A DNA stretch of 64,000 nucleotides from the NCBI GenBank assembly GCA_904393845.1, contig CAJFNB010000001.1, positions 132,082 through 196,081 of the forward strand. The letters are read 5' to 3'. Shown here piece after piece: positions 43,634-52,547 of this stretch. Under the pieces are notes generated by a model. That model was not told where the DNA came from. It worked only from the letters and a program-made list of their open reading frames with translations, and ran no database searches. The position numbers were made by a program, and so were the translations under genes. The DNA is from Alloclostridium intestinigallinarum (GTDB lineage Bacteria > Bacillota > Clostridia > Christensenellales > UBA3700). Positions within the stretch are counted from its first letter, which is position 1, and each line of letters opens with the position of its first letter.

Positions 43634-44800
43634 ATGTTAGGCAACTTTACTTACTGCAATCCCACAAGGCTTTATTTCGGCAAAGATTCTCTGGGCTGCT
43701 TAAAGGGCGAGCTGGACAAATACGGCAAAAACGTGGTGCTCATATACGGCGGCGGCTCTATTAAGAAAAACGGGATATACGACAAGGTGACGGCTATTTT
43801 GAAAGACTGCGGCAAAAACGTGGCGGAGATTTCCGGCGTTATGCCCAACCCCACCTATAAAAAACTGCTTGAAGGCGTGGATATTGCGCGCAAACACAAG
43901 GCGGACTTTCTGCTTGCGGTAGGCGGCGGAAGCGTATGCGACTACGCCAAAGCGGTGTCCGTTTCCGTAAACTGCGAAGGCGACATATGGGACAAATATT
44001 ATGTGAAATTCGAAGAGCCGGACTGCAAAATAATTCCCGTAGGCTGTGTGCTTACCATGGTGGGCACGGGCAGCGAGATGAACGGCGGCAGCGTTATCAC
44101 CAACACCGATACCAAGATGAAAGTGGGGCACGTCTTCGGCACGGAAGTTATGCCCAAATTTTCTGTTCTCAATCCCGAATTTACGCTCACTCTTCCCCAC
44201 TATCAGATGGTGGCGGGCATATACGACATATTCAACCACATATGCGAGCAGTATTTTTCGGGCGAAGACGACAACACTTCCGACTACATCTCGGAAGGAC
44301 TTATGCGCAGTCTGCTCGCCTCTTCGCGCATAGCGAATAAGGATATGCAAAATTACGAGGCGCGCAGTAACATTATGTGGACGGCTACCTGGGCGCTCAA
44401 CACTCTGGTCTCCTGCGGCAAGAGCACGGACTGGATGGTGCACATGCTGGGTCAGGCGGTCGGAGCTTACACAAACGCCACGCACGGCATGACGCTGTCG
44501 GCGGTTTCCCTTCCCTACTACCGCCATATTCTCCCCTACGGCGTACAGAAATTCAGGCGCTTTGCAATCAACGTATGGGACGTAAACCCCGAAGGCAAGA
44601 GCGATATGCAGGTGGCAAAAGAAGGGCTTGACGAAATGGGAAAGTGGATGAAGGAACTCTCCCTTGCCATGAATATCACCGAGCTTGGCGCAAACGAAGG
44701 CATGATAGAAGGCTTAACGAAGAGCACGCTCATCATGGACGGCGGTTATAAAAAGCTTACGCCGGAAGAGATAGCGCAGATATTCAGAGAAAGTCTTTAA
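43634..44800 (+). CDS. Iron-containing alcohol dehydrogenase (BDH type)
   Basis: A 388-residue NAD(P)H-dependent dehydrogenase. Dinucleotide-binding GGGSIKKNG near residue 40 and VGGGSVCDYAKA near 96 are followed by TMVGTGSEMNGG near 140. Metal ligands are likely the Asp/His of GIYDIFNHICEQYF near 200 and the His residues of ATHGMTLSAVSLPYYRH near 282. It resembles NADPH-dependent butanol dehydrogenases and broad aldehyde reductases. The ATG at 43634 follows ACGGAGGT. Confidence 0.93.
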   Translation: MLGNFTYCNPTRLYFGKDSLGCLKGELDKYGKNVVLIYGGGSIKKNGIYDKVTAILKDCGKNVAEISGVMPNPTYKKLLEGVDIARKHKADFLLAVGGGSVCDYAKAVSVSVNCEGDIWDKYYVKFEEPDCKIIPVGCVLTMVGTGSEMNGGSVITNTDTKMKVGHVFGTEVMPKFSVLNPEFTLTLPHYQMVAGIYDIFNHICEQYFSGEDDNTSDYISEGLMRSLLASSRIANKDMQNYEARSNIMWTATWALNTLVSCGKSTDWMVHMLGQAVGAYTNATHGMTLSAVSLPYYRHILPYGVQKFRRFAINVWDVNPEGKSDMQVAKEGLDEMGKWMKELSLAMNITELGANEGMIEGLTKSTLIMDGGYKKLTPEEIAQIFRESL

Positions 44801-44807
44801 TAAAAAA

Positions 44808-44847
44808 TTCCGCCTCTGCCTTTGAAATTTTGGGGGCAGGGGCGGAA
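44808..44847. repeat. Intercistronic hairpin
   Basis: TTCCGCC...TGCC pairs with GGCA...GGCGGAA over about 12 bp with one interruption. On the plus strand it is followed by A-rich sequence, so it is not a good terminator for adh. The T-run lies on the minus-strand side. It may limit read-through into the flavodoxin gene or stabilise the adh mRNA. Confidence 0.5.
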
Positions 44848-44868
44848 AAATCAAACAGAAGGTGAATT

Positions 44869-45333
44869 GTGGATAACAAAATTTTGGTAACTTACTTTTC
44901 GGCAAGCGGCGTTACGGCACGCGCCGCGAAAGAAATCGCTTCGAGCGTGGGCGCGGATATAGCGGAAATCAAACCCGCCGTGCCCTACACTTCCGCAGAC
45001 CTCAACTGGATGGACAAAAAAAGCCGCACCACCCTGGAGAGCAAGGACATGAACTGCCGTCCCGAAATGGCGGCGGATATCGACGTTGCGCCCTACGATA
45101 CGGTGTTTGTCGGCTTCCCCGTGTGGTGGTACAGGGAACCTGCCATAATAGACACTTTCCTTGAAAGCGGCAATTTTTCCGGTAAGAAGATAATTCCCTT
45201 CGCCACCTCGGGCGGAAGCGGCATAGAAGGCTCGGAAAGGCATATGAAAGAGGTATGCCCTACCGCTGTCTGGGTAAAAGGCAAGCTCGTAAACCGCGGC
45301 GCGGGAGCCTGGGCAAAGGAAATAATTAAGTGA
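44869..45333 (+). CDS. Flavodoxin family protein
   Basis: A 154-residue FMN-binding protein. VTYFSASGVTARAAKEIA at the N-terminus is the phosphate loop, GFPVWWYREPAIIDTFLE near residue 82 and ATSGGSGIEGS near 112 complete the FMN site. Such proteins often accompany aldehyde or quinone reductases. It starts with GTG behind AGAAGGTG. The stop codon is one base from the tetR ATG. Confidence 0.9.
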   Translation: MDNKILVTYFSASGVTARAAKEIASSVGADIAEIKPAVPYTSADLNWMDKKSRTTLESKDMNCRPEMAADIDVAPYDTVFVGFPVWWYREPAIIDTFLESGNFSGKKIIPFATSGGSGIEGSERHMKEVCPTAVWVKGKLVNRGAGAWAKEIIK

Positions 45334-45334
45334 T

Positions 45335-45967
45335 ATGGCTATAATTTCCGAAGAACTCACAAAAGCGCGCCGCGAAGAGATAGTGTCCGCCTGCGCGGAG
45401 CTGTACGACGTGATGCCCTATAAGGAGATAACGCCGGGCAAAATCAGCGAACGCACCTCTTTTACGCGCACGTCAATTTACAACTACTTCAACACGCGCG
45501 AGGAGATATTCCTCGCCCTGCTCGAACGCGAATACCGTTGCTGGACGGAAGATCAAAAGCGCATCTCAGAAAACATGTCGATGACCGTGGACGAATTTGC
45601 CGAAGCGTTTTCTTCCGCTCTTTCGCGGCGCGGGCGTATGCTCAAACTCGTGGCAATGAACTTATACGACCTGGAAGCGGGCAGCCGCGAAGAAAACCTT
45701 ATTTCGTTCAAGCGCGCATACGGCGAAGCCCTGCAAGCCACGCGCGACTGCCTTGTCCGATTCTTCCCTTCCCTTACCGCTGATGAACATACCCGCTTTT
45801 TATATGCGGTGTACCCTTTTATGTTCGGCGTGTATCCGTACACCGCCGTCACGGAAAAACAAAAACGCGCCATGGAGAGCGCGGGCGTGAAATACGAAAC
45901 CTACTCCGTCCGCGAAATAACGCGTTCGCTGGTAAGCGCGCTGTTAAACGGTTTTTTGAATAAGTAA
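45335..45967 (+). CDS. TetR-family repressor
   Basis: A 210-residue regulator. The N-terminal helix-turn-helix (residues 12-58) includes KISERTSFTRTSIYNYFNTREEIF, of which TSIYNYFNTREE is the TetR hallmark. The C-terminal ligand domain is all-helical. As the third gene of the operon behind paired palindromes, it probably represses its own operon and is released by an aldehyde, quinone or similar toxic compound. The ligand cannot be read from sequence. Confidence 0.9.
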   Translation: MAIISEELTKARREEIVSACAELYDVMPYKEITPGKISERTSFTRTSIYNYFNTREEIFLALLEREYRCWTEDQKRISENMSMTVDEFAEAFSSALSRRGRMLKLVAMNLYDLEAGSREENLISFKRAYGEALQATRDCLVRFFPSLTADEHTRFLYAVYPFMFGVYPYTAVTEKQKRAMESAGVKYETYSVREITRSLVSALLNGFLNK

Positions 45968-45982
45968 ATTTAACGAAAGGAC

Positions 45983-46005
45983 GCGGGTTTATCCCGCTTC
46001 TTTTT
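45983..46005 (+). terminator. Terminator after tetR
   Basis: GCGGG-TTTAT-CCCGC followed by TTCTTTTT, 15 bp beyond the tetR stop codon. Confidence 0.75.
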
Positions 46006-46106
46006 ATCAGGGATTACTTTAATGTTTTTCTGCAAAGTTTTATCAGAACTGCGCCATATTGCCGAAGTCCGAAATAAAGAAATTTTGCCGAAACCGAAAT
46101 TATTCC

Positions 46107-47630
46107 CTACACGGGCACGACGACAAAACAGGCGATAACCACGATTAAAAGGCACAAAAGCGCGCACACCTTTTTGATAGTTGACGGCGCAACGGAGAAG
46201 GTGGAAGCGCATGCAAGAAGCGGATAGTAATAAACGCACAAAAGCGGTGAAAAAGCGGCGTTGAGCGCGGCGGAAGAAACCTCTGCCGCCGCCTGCACGA
46301 AACGAATGGCGTAGTAAGTTGGTACTGCGGCAACCGTAAGCAACGTGCCGAGTTGCGGAATTATCGTGGTGAGCACGGTGGCGGCGAGCAAAAAGGGATA
46401 GAAAAGCGAAGTGAGCGGACAGACTATCAAATTTACGGGAATGGTGGCGAGCGGCACGGTCCCGAAGTAGAGGAACATAAACGGCAGTAAGCCTATATTG
46501 GAAGAAATCGTTATGGCGATTCCGTCCGCCAAGGGGCGCCACAGCACTTTGCGCAGCACGTTTGAAACGGGCTTCATCGTTCCGATAATGCCGAACACAG
46601 CGCCGTAACTCATCAAAAAGCCCGCGTCGAATAAAAAGTACGGGGCGCAAAGCAGGAGCAGGCTTGCGGAAATACCGCCTGCGGTAAGGGCGTCGTACCG
46701 CTCGAAACCCATTTTGCAAAGCACGCTTACCAGAATCATCACCGCGCTTCTTAAAACCGAAGGCGAAAAAGAACAAAGCGCGCTGTACCCTATAAGAATA
46801 AAGCAGTCTATTCCGAACGCTATAACTTTGGGCATGCGGATTTTATTCAGAAGCGCACTGCACGCGTAAAACAAGAGCGCCACGTGCAGACCCGAAACGG
46901 CGAAAAGGTGCGCCGTGCCCGTATTGCGGAAGGAATCCGCCACGGAATAGGAAAGATAGGAAGTGTCACCGAAAATCATGGCGAACAAAAAGTTGGCGGT
47001 CACGCCGTTGCAGTTGTCCAAAAGCGCATTCCGCACCGCAAAGCGCACCTGTTCCACCGCGGTCACCTTGCCCGGAGTGAGCGAAAACGCGTAATCGGAA
47101 ACCGCCGCCGTGTAATATACTCCGTATTTCGCGCCCATAAGGCTGTCGTATTCGCCTGCGGAAAACTCCGCGCCCGTCAGACTGCCCGTAAAATGTATGT
47201 ACTCGCCCACGTCCATATCCCCGCGCACATAGAACGGAAGATACAAACTCGCCTTACCCCGCACGCTTTCGCCGTTAACCGTAAGGCTGTCCAGCTCCAG
47301 AAGGTATCCGCCGTCCACAAGCGTGCACTCTCCGTAAGAGTTGCAGTTAGACGCGTCAGTTATCCTGCCCGCAATATCGCCTTCATAGCTGCCCGACGGG
47401 AAAAGCGCCGCATACAAAGTGGCTGCCATTGCGCCGAGAAACAGTCCCGCGGAAAACAGCACAAACTCCTTTTTCACCCTTCCCGTTACAAACATAATAA
47501 GGGAAACAATGCAAAACAGCACTGTTAGGGCGGCTGTAAACAGCACAGGCAAGAAAAATGCCGAGGAGATACCCACGGCAATGCCTGCCGCTATCCACAG
47601 CGGAGGGCGATAAATCGACAATTTGGTCAT
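46107..47630 (-). CDS. comEC: ComEC/Rec2-type DNA-uptake channel, short form
   Basis: A 507-residue membrane protein. Three N-terminal helices are followed by the extracytoplasmic OB-like domain (residues about 80-185; YEGDIAGRIT) and the Competence domain (200-490). The signature FRNTGTAHLFAVSGLHVAL is at about 235-253 (split: GTAHLFAVSGLHVAL). The metallo-beta-lactamase domain usual in ComEC of about 750 residues is absent. No comEA is adjacent. It lies 1 bp after ppa. Confidence 0.88.
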   Translation of the reverse strand: MTKLSIYRPPLWIAAGIAVGISSAFFLPVLFTAALTVLFCIVSLIMFVTGRVKKEFVLFSAGLFLGAMAATLYAALFPSGSYEGDIAGRITDASNCNSYGECTLVDGGYLLELDSLTVNGESVRGKASLYLPFYVRGDMDVGEYIHFTGSLTGAEFSAGEYDSLMGAKYGVYYTAAVSDYAFSLTPGKVTAVEQVRFAVRNALLDNCNGVTANFLFAMIFGDTSYLSYSVADSFRNTGTAHLFAVSGLHVALLFYACSALLNKIRMPKVIAFGIDCFILIGYSALCSFSPSVLRSAVMILVSVLCKMGFERYDALTAGGISASLLLLCAPYFLFDAGFLMSYGAVFGIIGTMKPVSNVLRKVLWRPLADGIAITISSNIGLLPFMFLYFGTVPLATIPVNLIVCPLTSLFYPFLLAATVLTTIIPQLGTLLTVAAVPTYYAIRFVQAAAEVSSAALNAAFSPLLCVYYYPLLACASTFSVAPSTIKKVCALLCLLIVVIACFVVVPV

Positions 47631-47631
47631 T

Positions 47632-48165
47632 TTAATCTTTCACGTATCTGGCTTTGTATTCCGCCATAGCTTTTGCTATGACTTTATCGGTATCGTTTCT
47701 GCCGTATATTTCCAGCACGGTCATTATCTTGCCTTCCAGCTGTTTATACACGCCGAAGAAGTGTTTTATTTCGTTGAGTATATGCGGCGGAAGCTGGGAT
47801 ATATCCTCGTAGCAGTTCATATTCGGCTCTTTGAAAGGCACGGCGATTACTTTAATGTCCTCGGCGCCGTCGTCAATCATGGTGATATGCCCTATCGGGT
47901 AGCACTGCACCAGAGAAAGCGGCACGAGCGGTTCGCTGCACAGCACGAGCACGTCGAGCGGGTCGCCGTCGTCGGCATATGTACGCGGAATAAAGCCGTA
48001 ATTGGCGGGATAGTGCGTGGACGTGTACAAAATACGGTCGAGCCTGAGCATACCCGTATCCTTATCCACTTCGTATTTGTTCTTACTGCCCTTGGAAATT
48101 TCTATGCAGGCAATGAAATTTTCGGGAGCAATCCTGCTCTCATCGAGGTCGTGCCAAATGTTCAT
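47632..48165 (-). CDS. ppa: Inorganic pyrophosphatase (family I)
   Basis: A 177-residue soluble enzyme hydrolysing PPi. EISKGSKNKYEVDKDTG near residue 24, PANYGFIPRTYADDGDPLDVLV near 53-74 (metal-binding DDGDPLD) and the later K/Y residues are all present. It is short but complete, like other family I enzymes. It lies between a DUF2804 gene and comEC in one transcript. Confidence 0.96.
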   Translation of the reverse strand: MNIWHDLDESRIAPENFIACIEISKGSKNKYEVDKDTGMLRLDRILYTSTHYPANYGFIPRTYADDGDPLDVLVLCSEPLVPLSLVQCYPIGHITMIDDGAEDIKVIAVPFKEPNMNCYEDISQLPPHILNEIKHFFGVYKQLEGKIMTVLEIYGRNDTDKVIAKAMAEYKARYVKD

Positions 48166-48180
48166 GTCTTTTTGTGCGGA

Positions 48181-49212
48181 TTACCATTTGTTGTAAACTT
48201 TTTCCGCAAACCCCCTTTGTCCGTTAAGTGTTATTATACTGCCGTCGTCCAGCTTTGCCGTGCCGTAAAATCCGCCGAACACCTGGTGCTGACGGGTGCA
48301 CAGCACGCCCAGACTTATGCCGTCGTGTCTGTCTACGTCGGGACGGAAAGTAAGGTCGAGTCTGCCTTCGTCGTCCGTCATCTTCCATTCCCCTTCAAAG
48401 TCGCTTTCGCCGCCGGGCAACGAGGGAATGTCGAATTCCACCCTGCCCAGCTTGTGCATTTTGCCCTTATAAAACAGCATATTTTCCGAAGCCGCCGACG
48501 TGTCCCCGAATCCGTAGCCGAGGTTAAAGCCGAACTTCTCTCCGTCCACGTATGCGGAAAGACTGCTCCAATACCATGTATTTTCGTACGTCCACACGCC
48601 CCTGCCCCAATCGAGCACCGCCAGCGATTTTGCGGGGTCGAAGTCGCGGCGCGCTCCGCCCAGCTCGAAGTAGCCGGAAGCCGTCATGCAGTTGAGTTTG
48701 GCGTTGTAATAAAAAGCCTTGTCATTTTCCTTGAACGGGGTGGCTATGACCATGTTTTCCGCCTGCGGCTGGGAAAGCGTTATATCCGCAACCAGCGTTT
48801 TGCCGTCGCGGAATTTGGGATATTCGCAATAAAGTCTGCGGTAGATGCCGTCGTTGACAAAGGACAGCTTTTTCCCGCCTATACGCAGGGAAACGTCGCC
48901 CCTTTCGTAGGTGGAAGGAAAGCCCGTCTTGCCCAGCGGCAGTAAGCCTATTGCCGACTGCGTTTTGAACGCCCTCGAATGGGTGTCCACAAGCGAAACG
49001 CTCGCCATGGAAATATATCCTATATCCGCAATGGTCAGGCAGAGAAAGACTTCTCCGTCCGTAACCGCGTAGTAATCCCACTCCTTGATTCTGAATTTCG
49101 ACGCGTTTATCCTGCTCCTGTCGTATTTTTTCGCAAGATAGGTGGAATAACCCGCCTGAATAAGTTTGCCGTTATTATCGAGCAGATCGCCTTCCGTGAG
49201 TAATGTCTGCAT
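48181..49212 (-). CDS. DUF2804 family protein
   Basis: A 343-residue protein of the DUF2804 family. FRIKEWDYYAVTD near residue 43, DWGRGVWTYENTWYWSS near 195 and GFNLGYGFGDTSAASEN near 225 are the family's main blocks (the last two bind in the same face by their spacing, as inferred). Its function is unknown; the fold is related to lipocalin-like beta proteins. The ATG at 49212 follows GGAGGG. It heads DUF2804-ppa-comEC. Confidence 0.85.
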   Translation of the reverse strand: MQTLLTEGDLLDNNGKLIQAGYSTYLAKKYDRSRINASKFRIKEWDYYAVTDGEVFLCLTIADIGYISMASVSLVDTHSRAFKTQSAIGLLPLGKTGFPSTYERGDVSLRIGGKKLSFVNDGIYRRLYCEYPKFRDGKTLVADITLSQPQAENMVIATPFKENDKAFYYNAKLNCMTASGYFELGGARRDFDPAKSLAVLDWGRGVWTYENTWYWSSLSAYVDGEKFGFNLGYGFGDTSAASENMLFYKGKMHKLGRVEFDIPSLPGGESDFEGEWKMTDDEGRLDLTFRPDVDRHDGISLGVLCTRQHQVFGGFYGTAKLDDGSIITLNGQRGFAEKVYNKW

Positions 49213-49258
49213 AATTCCCTCCGCAGTCAAAGGGCTTTGCCCCTTCACTTCTTTTATT

Positions 49259-49287
49259 ATTATAACACGCCTTTTTACAAAAGTAAA
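49259..49287 (-). promoter_or_regulatory. Promoter of DUF2804-ppa-comEC
   Basis: TTTACT (49287-49282), 17 bp, TATAAT (49264-49259). The leader is about 45 nt. The 370 bp further upstream (49288-49660) hold no gene or structure that I can support. Confidence 0.65.
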
Positions 49288-49660
49288 TACCGAATAATAG
49301 CCGTACTTTCCGCGTTTTGCAAAAGCGCGGGGGCAAGCCGCCCGAAAGCGGTGCGATAAAAGCGTTCCGCCAAGGTCCGCTACGGGTGTGCGGATTTTAA
49401 TGCGGGCATGAAAATTCGCTTTCTCCGCTTCCGGCGCTGTCCGGCAGTTTTTTCCTTTCGTTACGGTTTTCACGCATACGCATCCGCCGTTTTATGACGC
49501 CGGCGGCATTGTCCGTCTGCGCTTTTTCGGACAAAGAGCCTGTTTTCGCCGCTTTTTTACACTCTTTTTACACCCGGTTAAATATATCTTTTACAAAATC
49601 TCAATTACTTAAAACATTATGTTTTGTATTGTTAAAATTATGTCAATTTCGCAAAAAACC

Positions 49661-49689
49661 TTGTAAACAACGCGGTTGTGTGCTATAAT
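49661..49689 (+). promoter_or_regulatory. Promoter of the ACT-domain gene
   Basis: TTGTAA (49661-49666), 17 bp, TATAAT (49684-49689), 21 nt before the ATG; AGGGTG is the ribosome site. Confidence 0.65.
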
Positions 49690-49710
49690 TGTCATTGTAG
49701 GGTGATACAT

Positions 49711-50100
49711 ATGATAATACAAGCTTTAGAAAAACCTTTCAGCATCTGCTCTTTCAGGCAGGATGCGCCAGTTGATTTGAACAAATTCGGCATCGCCTTT
49801 TTCGCACACACCGACGAAGGCTGTTCCGTAATCTGTCCCAGCGACGAAGTTCCGCAGGAAGCCGTCTCCCGCGACGACGGATGGCGCGCCGTACGCATAG
49901 CCCCTCCCGTGAACAGGGAGATGCTTGGCGTACTTCTCGACCTTGCCAAAATTTTCGCGTCCGCGGAAGTCAGCGTCGTACCGGCAAGCACGTTTGAAAC
50001 CATGTACTTCTTCCTGCGCTCGGACGGCTATCTGCGCGCTTTGCAGAGCCTGCAGGAAAACGGCTACAAGGTCGAAATGACGTATCTGCAGGGCAAATAA
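49711..50100 (+). CDS. ACT-domain protein
   Basis: A 129-residue small regulator-like protein. The second half, with REMLGVLLDLAKIFASAEV, VVPASTFETMYFFLRS and ALQSLQENGYKV, has the beta-alpha-beta pattern of an ACT domain. The first half (KPFSICSF, GCSVICPSDEVP, GWRAVRI) matches the paired ACT-like module in these standalone proteins. They probably bind an amino acid; which one is unknown. It is monocistronic. Confidence 0.75.
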   Translation: MIIQALEKPFSICSFRQDAPVDLNKFGIAFFAHTDEGCSVICPSDEVPQEAVSRDDGWRAVRIAPPVNREMLGVLLDLAKIFASAEVSVVPASTFETMYFFLRSDGYLRALQSLQENGYKVEMTYLQGK

Positions 50101-50123
50101 TCCGCCGCAATATTTATTGTAAA

Positions 50124-50180
50124 ACGGGAAAAAGACCGCGGAAAACATGCGTTTCCGCTTCTTTTCCTGTTTTTTTTTGT
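50124..50180 (+). terminator. Terminator after the ACT-domain gene
   Basis: GCGGAAA and TTTCCGC pair at the tip, and the stem is extended by GGGAAAAAGA opposite TCTTTTCC. A run of nine T follows. The sequence up to 50400 is AT-rich and has no other feature I can support. Confidence 0.8.
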
Positions 50181-50400
50181 GAAATTTTCCGTTAGAAAAT
50201 AGTTTGCCGCATTTTTACGTCACAGTCCGCTTATAAAGCGATTTTCCTCCTTCACGGAGCTTATTTTCATTGCTTATCTTTTCTCTATATCAAAAAGTAT
50301 TGCAGTCGTAATAATATTACAAAGTAAAATCAAAAGCGCGCGTTTTCTGATACATTATATTGTATTTGACTAGTTTAAATTCTGCCGCCATAAATTTATA

Positions 50401-52089
50401 TTATTTTTTAACTATCTCCCAACAATTACTATCAAAATTAAAAATCTGGCGAATAGTTTTATTTTCCAATTCTTTAACGCTACGTCCCAATTTTCCATAT
50501 ACGTTTTTTGTTTTGTTAAAACACATTATAGGATCTTCCTCAATGAAAACATACCAATCACTGTATATATTATGCGCTATTAATTTATCGTCCGTTCTTT
50601 CTCTCCACAATTGAAACAATGTTTTACCCGGCAAAACGCCATTCTCATCAAATTTTTTAACAACCGTTTTTCCGTTATCGTTATAGGTAATACCAACTAT
50701 CCGTTCATTTTCTTTTTCTACATCTGTAATAGATAAAAGTTCTTGATACGTATTGACTCTTGCTTTACCAAAACAATAACCACTGTTACACGTTGCTTCC
50801 TCGTCGTCTTTACCTATACGATAACGATAATTACAATATAAGCATTCAATGTCTTGAACACTTTTTAAATAAATCGGACATGCAAAATAAGAATGAAAAA
50901 CTCCTTTCCCTGAAGATACTGTGGGTTCGCATATTTTCAACAGCGCTTCTTTTGCTTTTTGTAGTTGCTCATGATAAATCCACCTCTTTTTCGTAATATC
51001 TGTTTGCAAAATATACTTCATTTCCGATTCAGTAACGCCATCTTTTGCCCACGACAAATCAATTTCTACTATATTAAATCCTTCACCTTGTAACCTTGAT
51101 TTTTCTTTTTCGTCTACGCTTGCTTTAATACGAATTAATAAAGCGACATAACTATCCTTGCAACGCAGGATTATAGATTTAGGTATCCGTGATTTTCCTT
51201 CATAGCAATAATTACTGTCAATATATTCTTCAATCCAAGCAGTTTTAACGACCATTCCCTTTCCTACCGGCAATATAATATCCGGCAATTTCAATTTTTT
51301 CTCTAATTCAAGTTGTGTCTTTAGCATCCCGAACAATTCGCCGCTTGTCCTATACATTATTACTGCGTTATCCGAATCCGGCTCTTTGGTTCTCGGAAAA
51401 TTAAACGGATTTGTTTTTGAAATTTTTACCGGCTTGGCTATTTGTTTTTTCGCTTCTCTTTCGTTTAAAGCTGTATTCAATGTTTCACTCGGGAAAATTG
51501 CATACTCTTCTACATGTTTTGAGTTATTTTGAGGCGATCTTCTTCTATAAATCCATTCTCCCAATGCTCCTCCCGATGGAAATTTATCGCTTTTTGCCCA
51601 ACTTAGCAATCGTTCCAAGCTCGTAGCTGCCTCTTCTTTACTGACCGCACGCATCCATTCAAAATCCCGATCCTCATAACTTTGTTGCAATTTGGAAGGA
51701 TCTCTCAAAAATTCTTCAATACTGCCACAACACAAAACAATTTTTTTAGCGGTAATAGGATTTAATATAGCATTTTCAAGTTTGGTAATCCATCTTAAAT
51801 TTTCAGGACGATTATTTCTACGGTTTGTATCTATGTGATCGACAACATATTGCGGGTTTGGTGCCGCACCATGAAAAGCTGTCGCTACTATCCTGTGTAC
51901 TCGTTCACCCGCAATTTCTGCGTATCCCGTTTTATCATTATATTTCCCGAAAGTCCAATTATTATCGATCGAACGATGTCTCTTTCCTGTGCGTGAATGA
52001 CGCATTACTGCACCATTATCTCTCACGGAATACGTTTCACCTTTATAAATACATTCTATTTCCTTTTCAAAATCGTCTATCATTTGCAT
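50401..52089 (-). CDS. HNH endonuclease with CoiA-like and zinc-finger regions
   Basis: A 562-residue protein, much richer in A+T than its neighbours and so probably acquired. Residues about 60-115 form an HNH_3/phage-type homing nuclease core (YVVDHIDTNRRNNRPENLRW, split: VDHIDTNRRN). The middle (about 270-400) has LPDIILPVG, RCKDSYVALLIRIKA and GEGFNIVEIDLSW, the strand pattern of CoiA-like PD-(D/E)XK domains. CLYCNYRY and CNSGYCFG suggest a four-Cys zinc site near 430-455. It lies downstream of tmRNA, a common island site. A phage-defence or mobile nuclease role is possible. The start may be 52089 or 52083. Confidence 0.75.
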   Translation of the reverse strand: MQMIDDFEKEIECIYKGETYSVRDNGAVMRHSRTGKRHRSIDNNWTFGKYNDKTGYAEIAGERVHRIVATAFHGAAPNPQYVVDHIDTNRRNNRPENLRWITKLENAILNPITAKKIVLCCGSIEEFLRDPSKLQQSYEDRDFEWMRAVSKEEAATSLERLLSWAKSDKFPSGGALGEWIYRRRSPQNNSKHVEEYAIFPSETLNTALNEREAKKQIAKPVKISKTNPFNFPRTKEPDSDNAVIMYRTSGELFGMLKTQLELEKKLKLPDIILPVGKGMVVKTAWIEEYIDSNYCYEGKSRIPKSIILRCKDSYVALLIRIKASVDEKEKSRLQGEGFNIVEIDLSWAKDGVTESEMKYILQTDITKKRWIYHEQLQKAKEALLKICEPTVSSGKGVFHSYFACPIYLKSVQDIECLYCNYRYRIGKDDEEATCNSGYCFGKARVNTYQELLSITDVEKENERIVGITYNDNGKTVVKKFDENGVLPGKTLFQLWRERTDDKLIAHNIYSDWYVFIEEDPIMCFNKTKNVYGKLGRSVKELENKTIRQIFNFDSNCWEIVKK

Positions 52090-52418
52090 GCTACCTTATT
52101 ATCTACACTATACAAGAATTCGCTTATACGATTCTTTCCACTTTAAAAAATTTAATGTTTAAGCAATGCTTTGTATGTGTTATTTTCAAACACAATGTCT
52201 TTATCAATAAAATACCTATCAAAGATTTTTCTTTCTTTTCCAAGCATTCTTTTATTTACTTATGATAATTCATCCCCCTTTTTTAATATCATAACATATT
52301 TTTTATATTATGAGAAGTCAACATGTTTTATTTTATTAAGAAAGTTGACTTTTCATTTATGGGATCGTAGGAATTGCCTTTCAACGATTGCCGTCAGGAA
52401 ATACCGAAGGTACAATCG
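52090..52418. other. AT-rich intergenic DNA of the putative island
   Basis: No gene is supported here. AT content is like that of the HNH gene, in contrast to the tmRNA beyond it, so the island boundary probably lies near 52370-52420. Confidence 0.4.
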
Positions 52419-52419
52419 C

Positions 52420-52547
52420 GTGCAGCCTGTCGCAGGCACAAGCCTGCACAGGGCTGCACTCCCCTTAGTTCCACCATCTGTAAACAAAAAAGACCCGCAA
52501 AATGCGAATCTTTTCAGATGGTGGAGCTGAGGGGAGTTGAACCCCTG
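52420..52547. repeat. Long palindrome around the tmRNA 3' end
   Basis: The plus strand at 52446-52480 repeats, in inverted orientation, the last 32 bp of the tmRNA and its flank (CTCCCCTTAGTTCCACCATC against CTCCCCTCAGCTCCACCATC). The tmRNA terminator lies in the loop. Outside, GTGCAGCC/GGCTGCAC with inner GCAGGC-ACAA-GCCTGC makes a second hairpin at 52420-52459. The arrangement could be a degenerate attachment site or a template-switch product. Confidence 0.65.
52484..52514 (-). terminator. Terminator of tmRNA
   Basis: On the minus strand AGATTCGCA-TTT-TGCGGGTCT (two wobble pairs) is followed by TTTTTTG. It begins a few bases after the CCA end of the tmRNA. Confidence 0.8.

Noticed and set aside
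44808..44847. Terminator between the alcohol dehydrogenase and flavodoxin genes
   Set aside because: On the coding strand the stem is followed by A, not T. The genes appear to be one operon.
52519..52547. A tRNA gene on the minus strand, suggested by the TTCAACTCC arm and CCA end
   Set aside because: It is the tRNA-like 3' part of tmRNA, shown by the matching 5' end and the tag frame.
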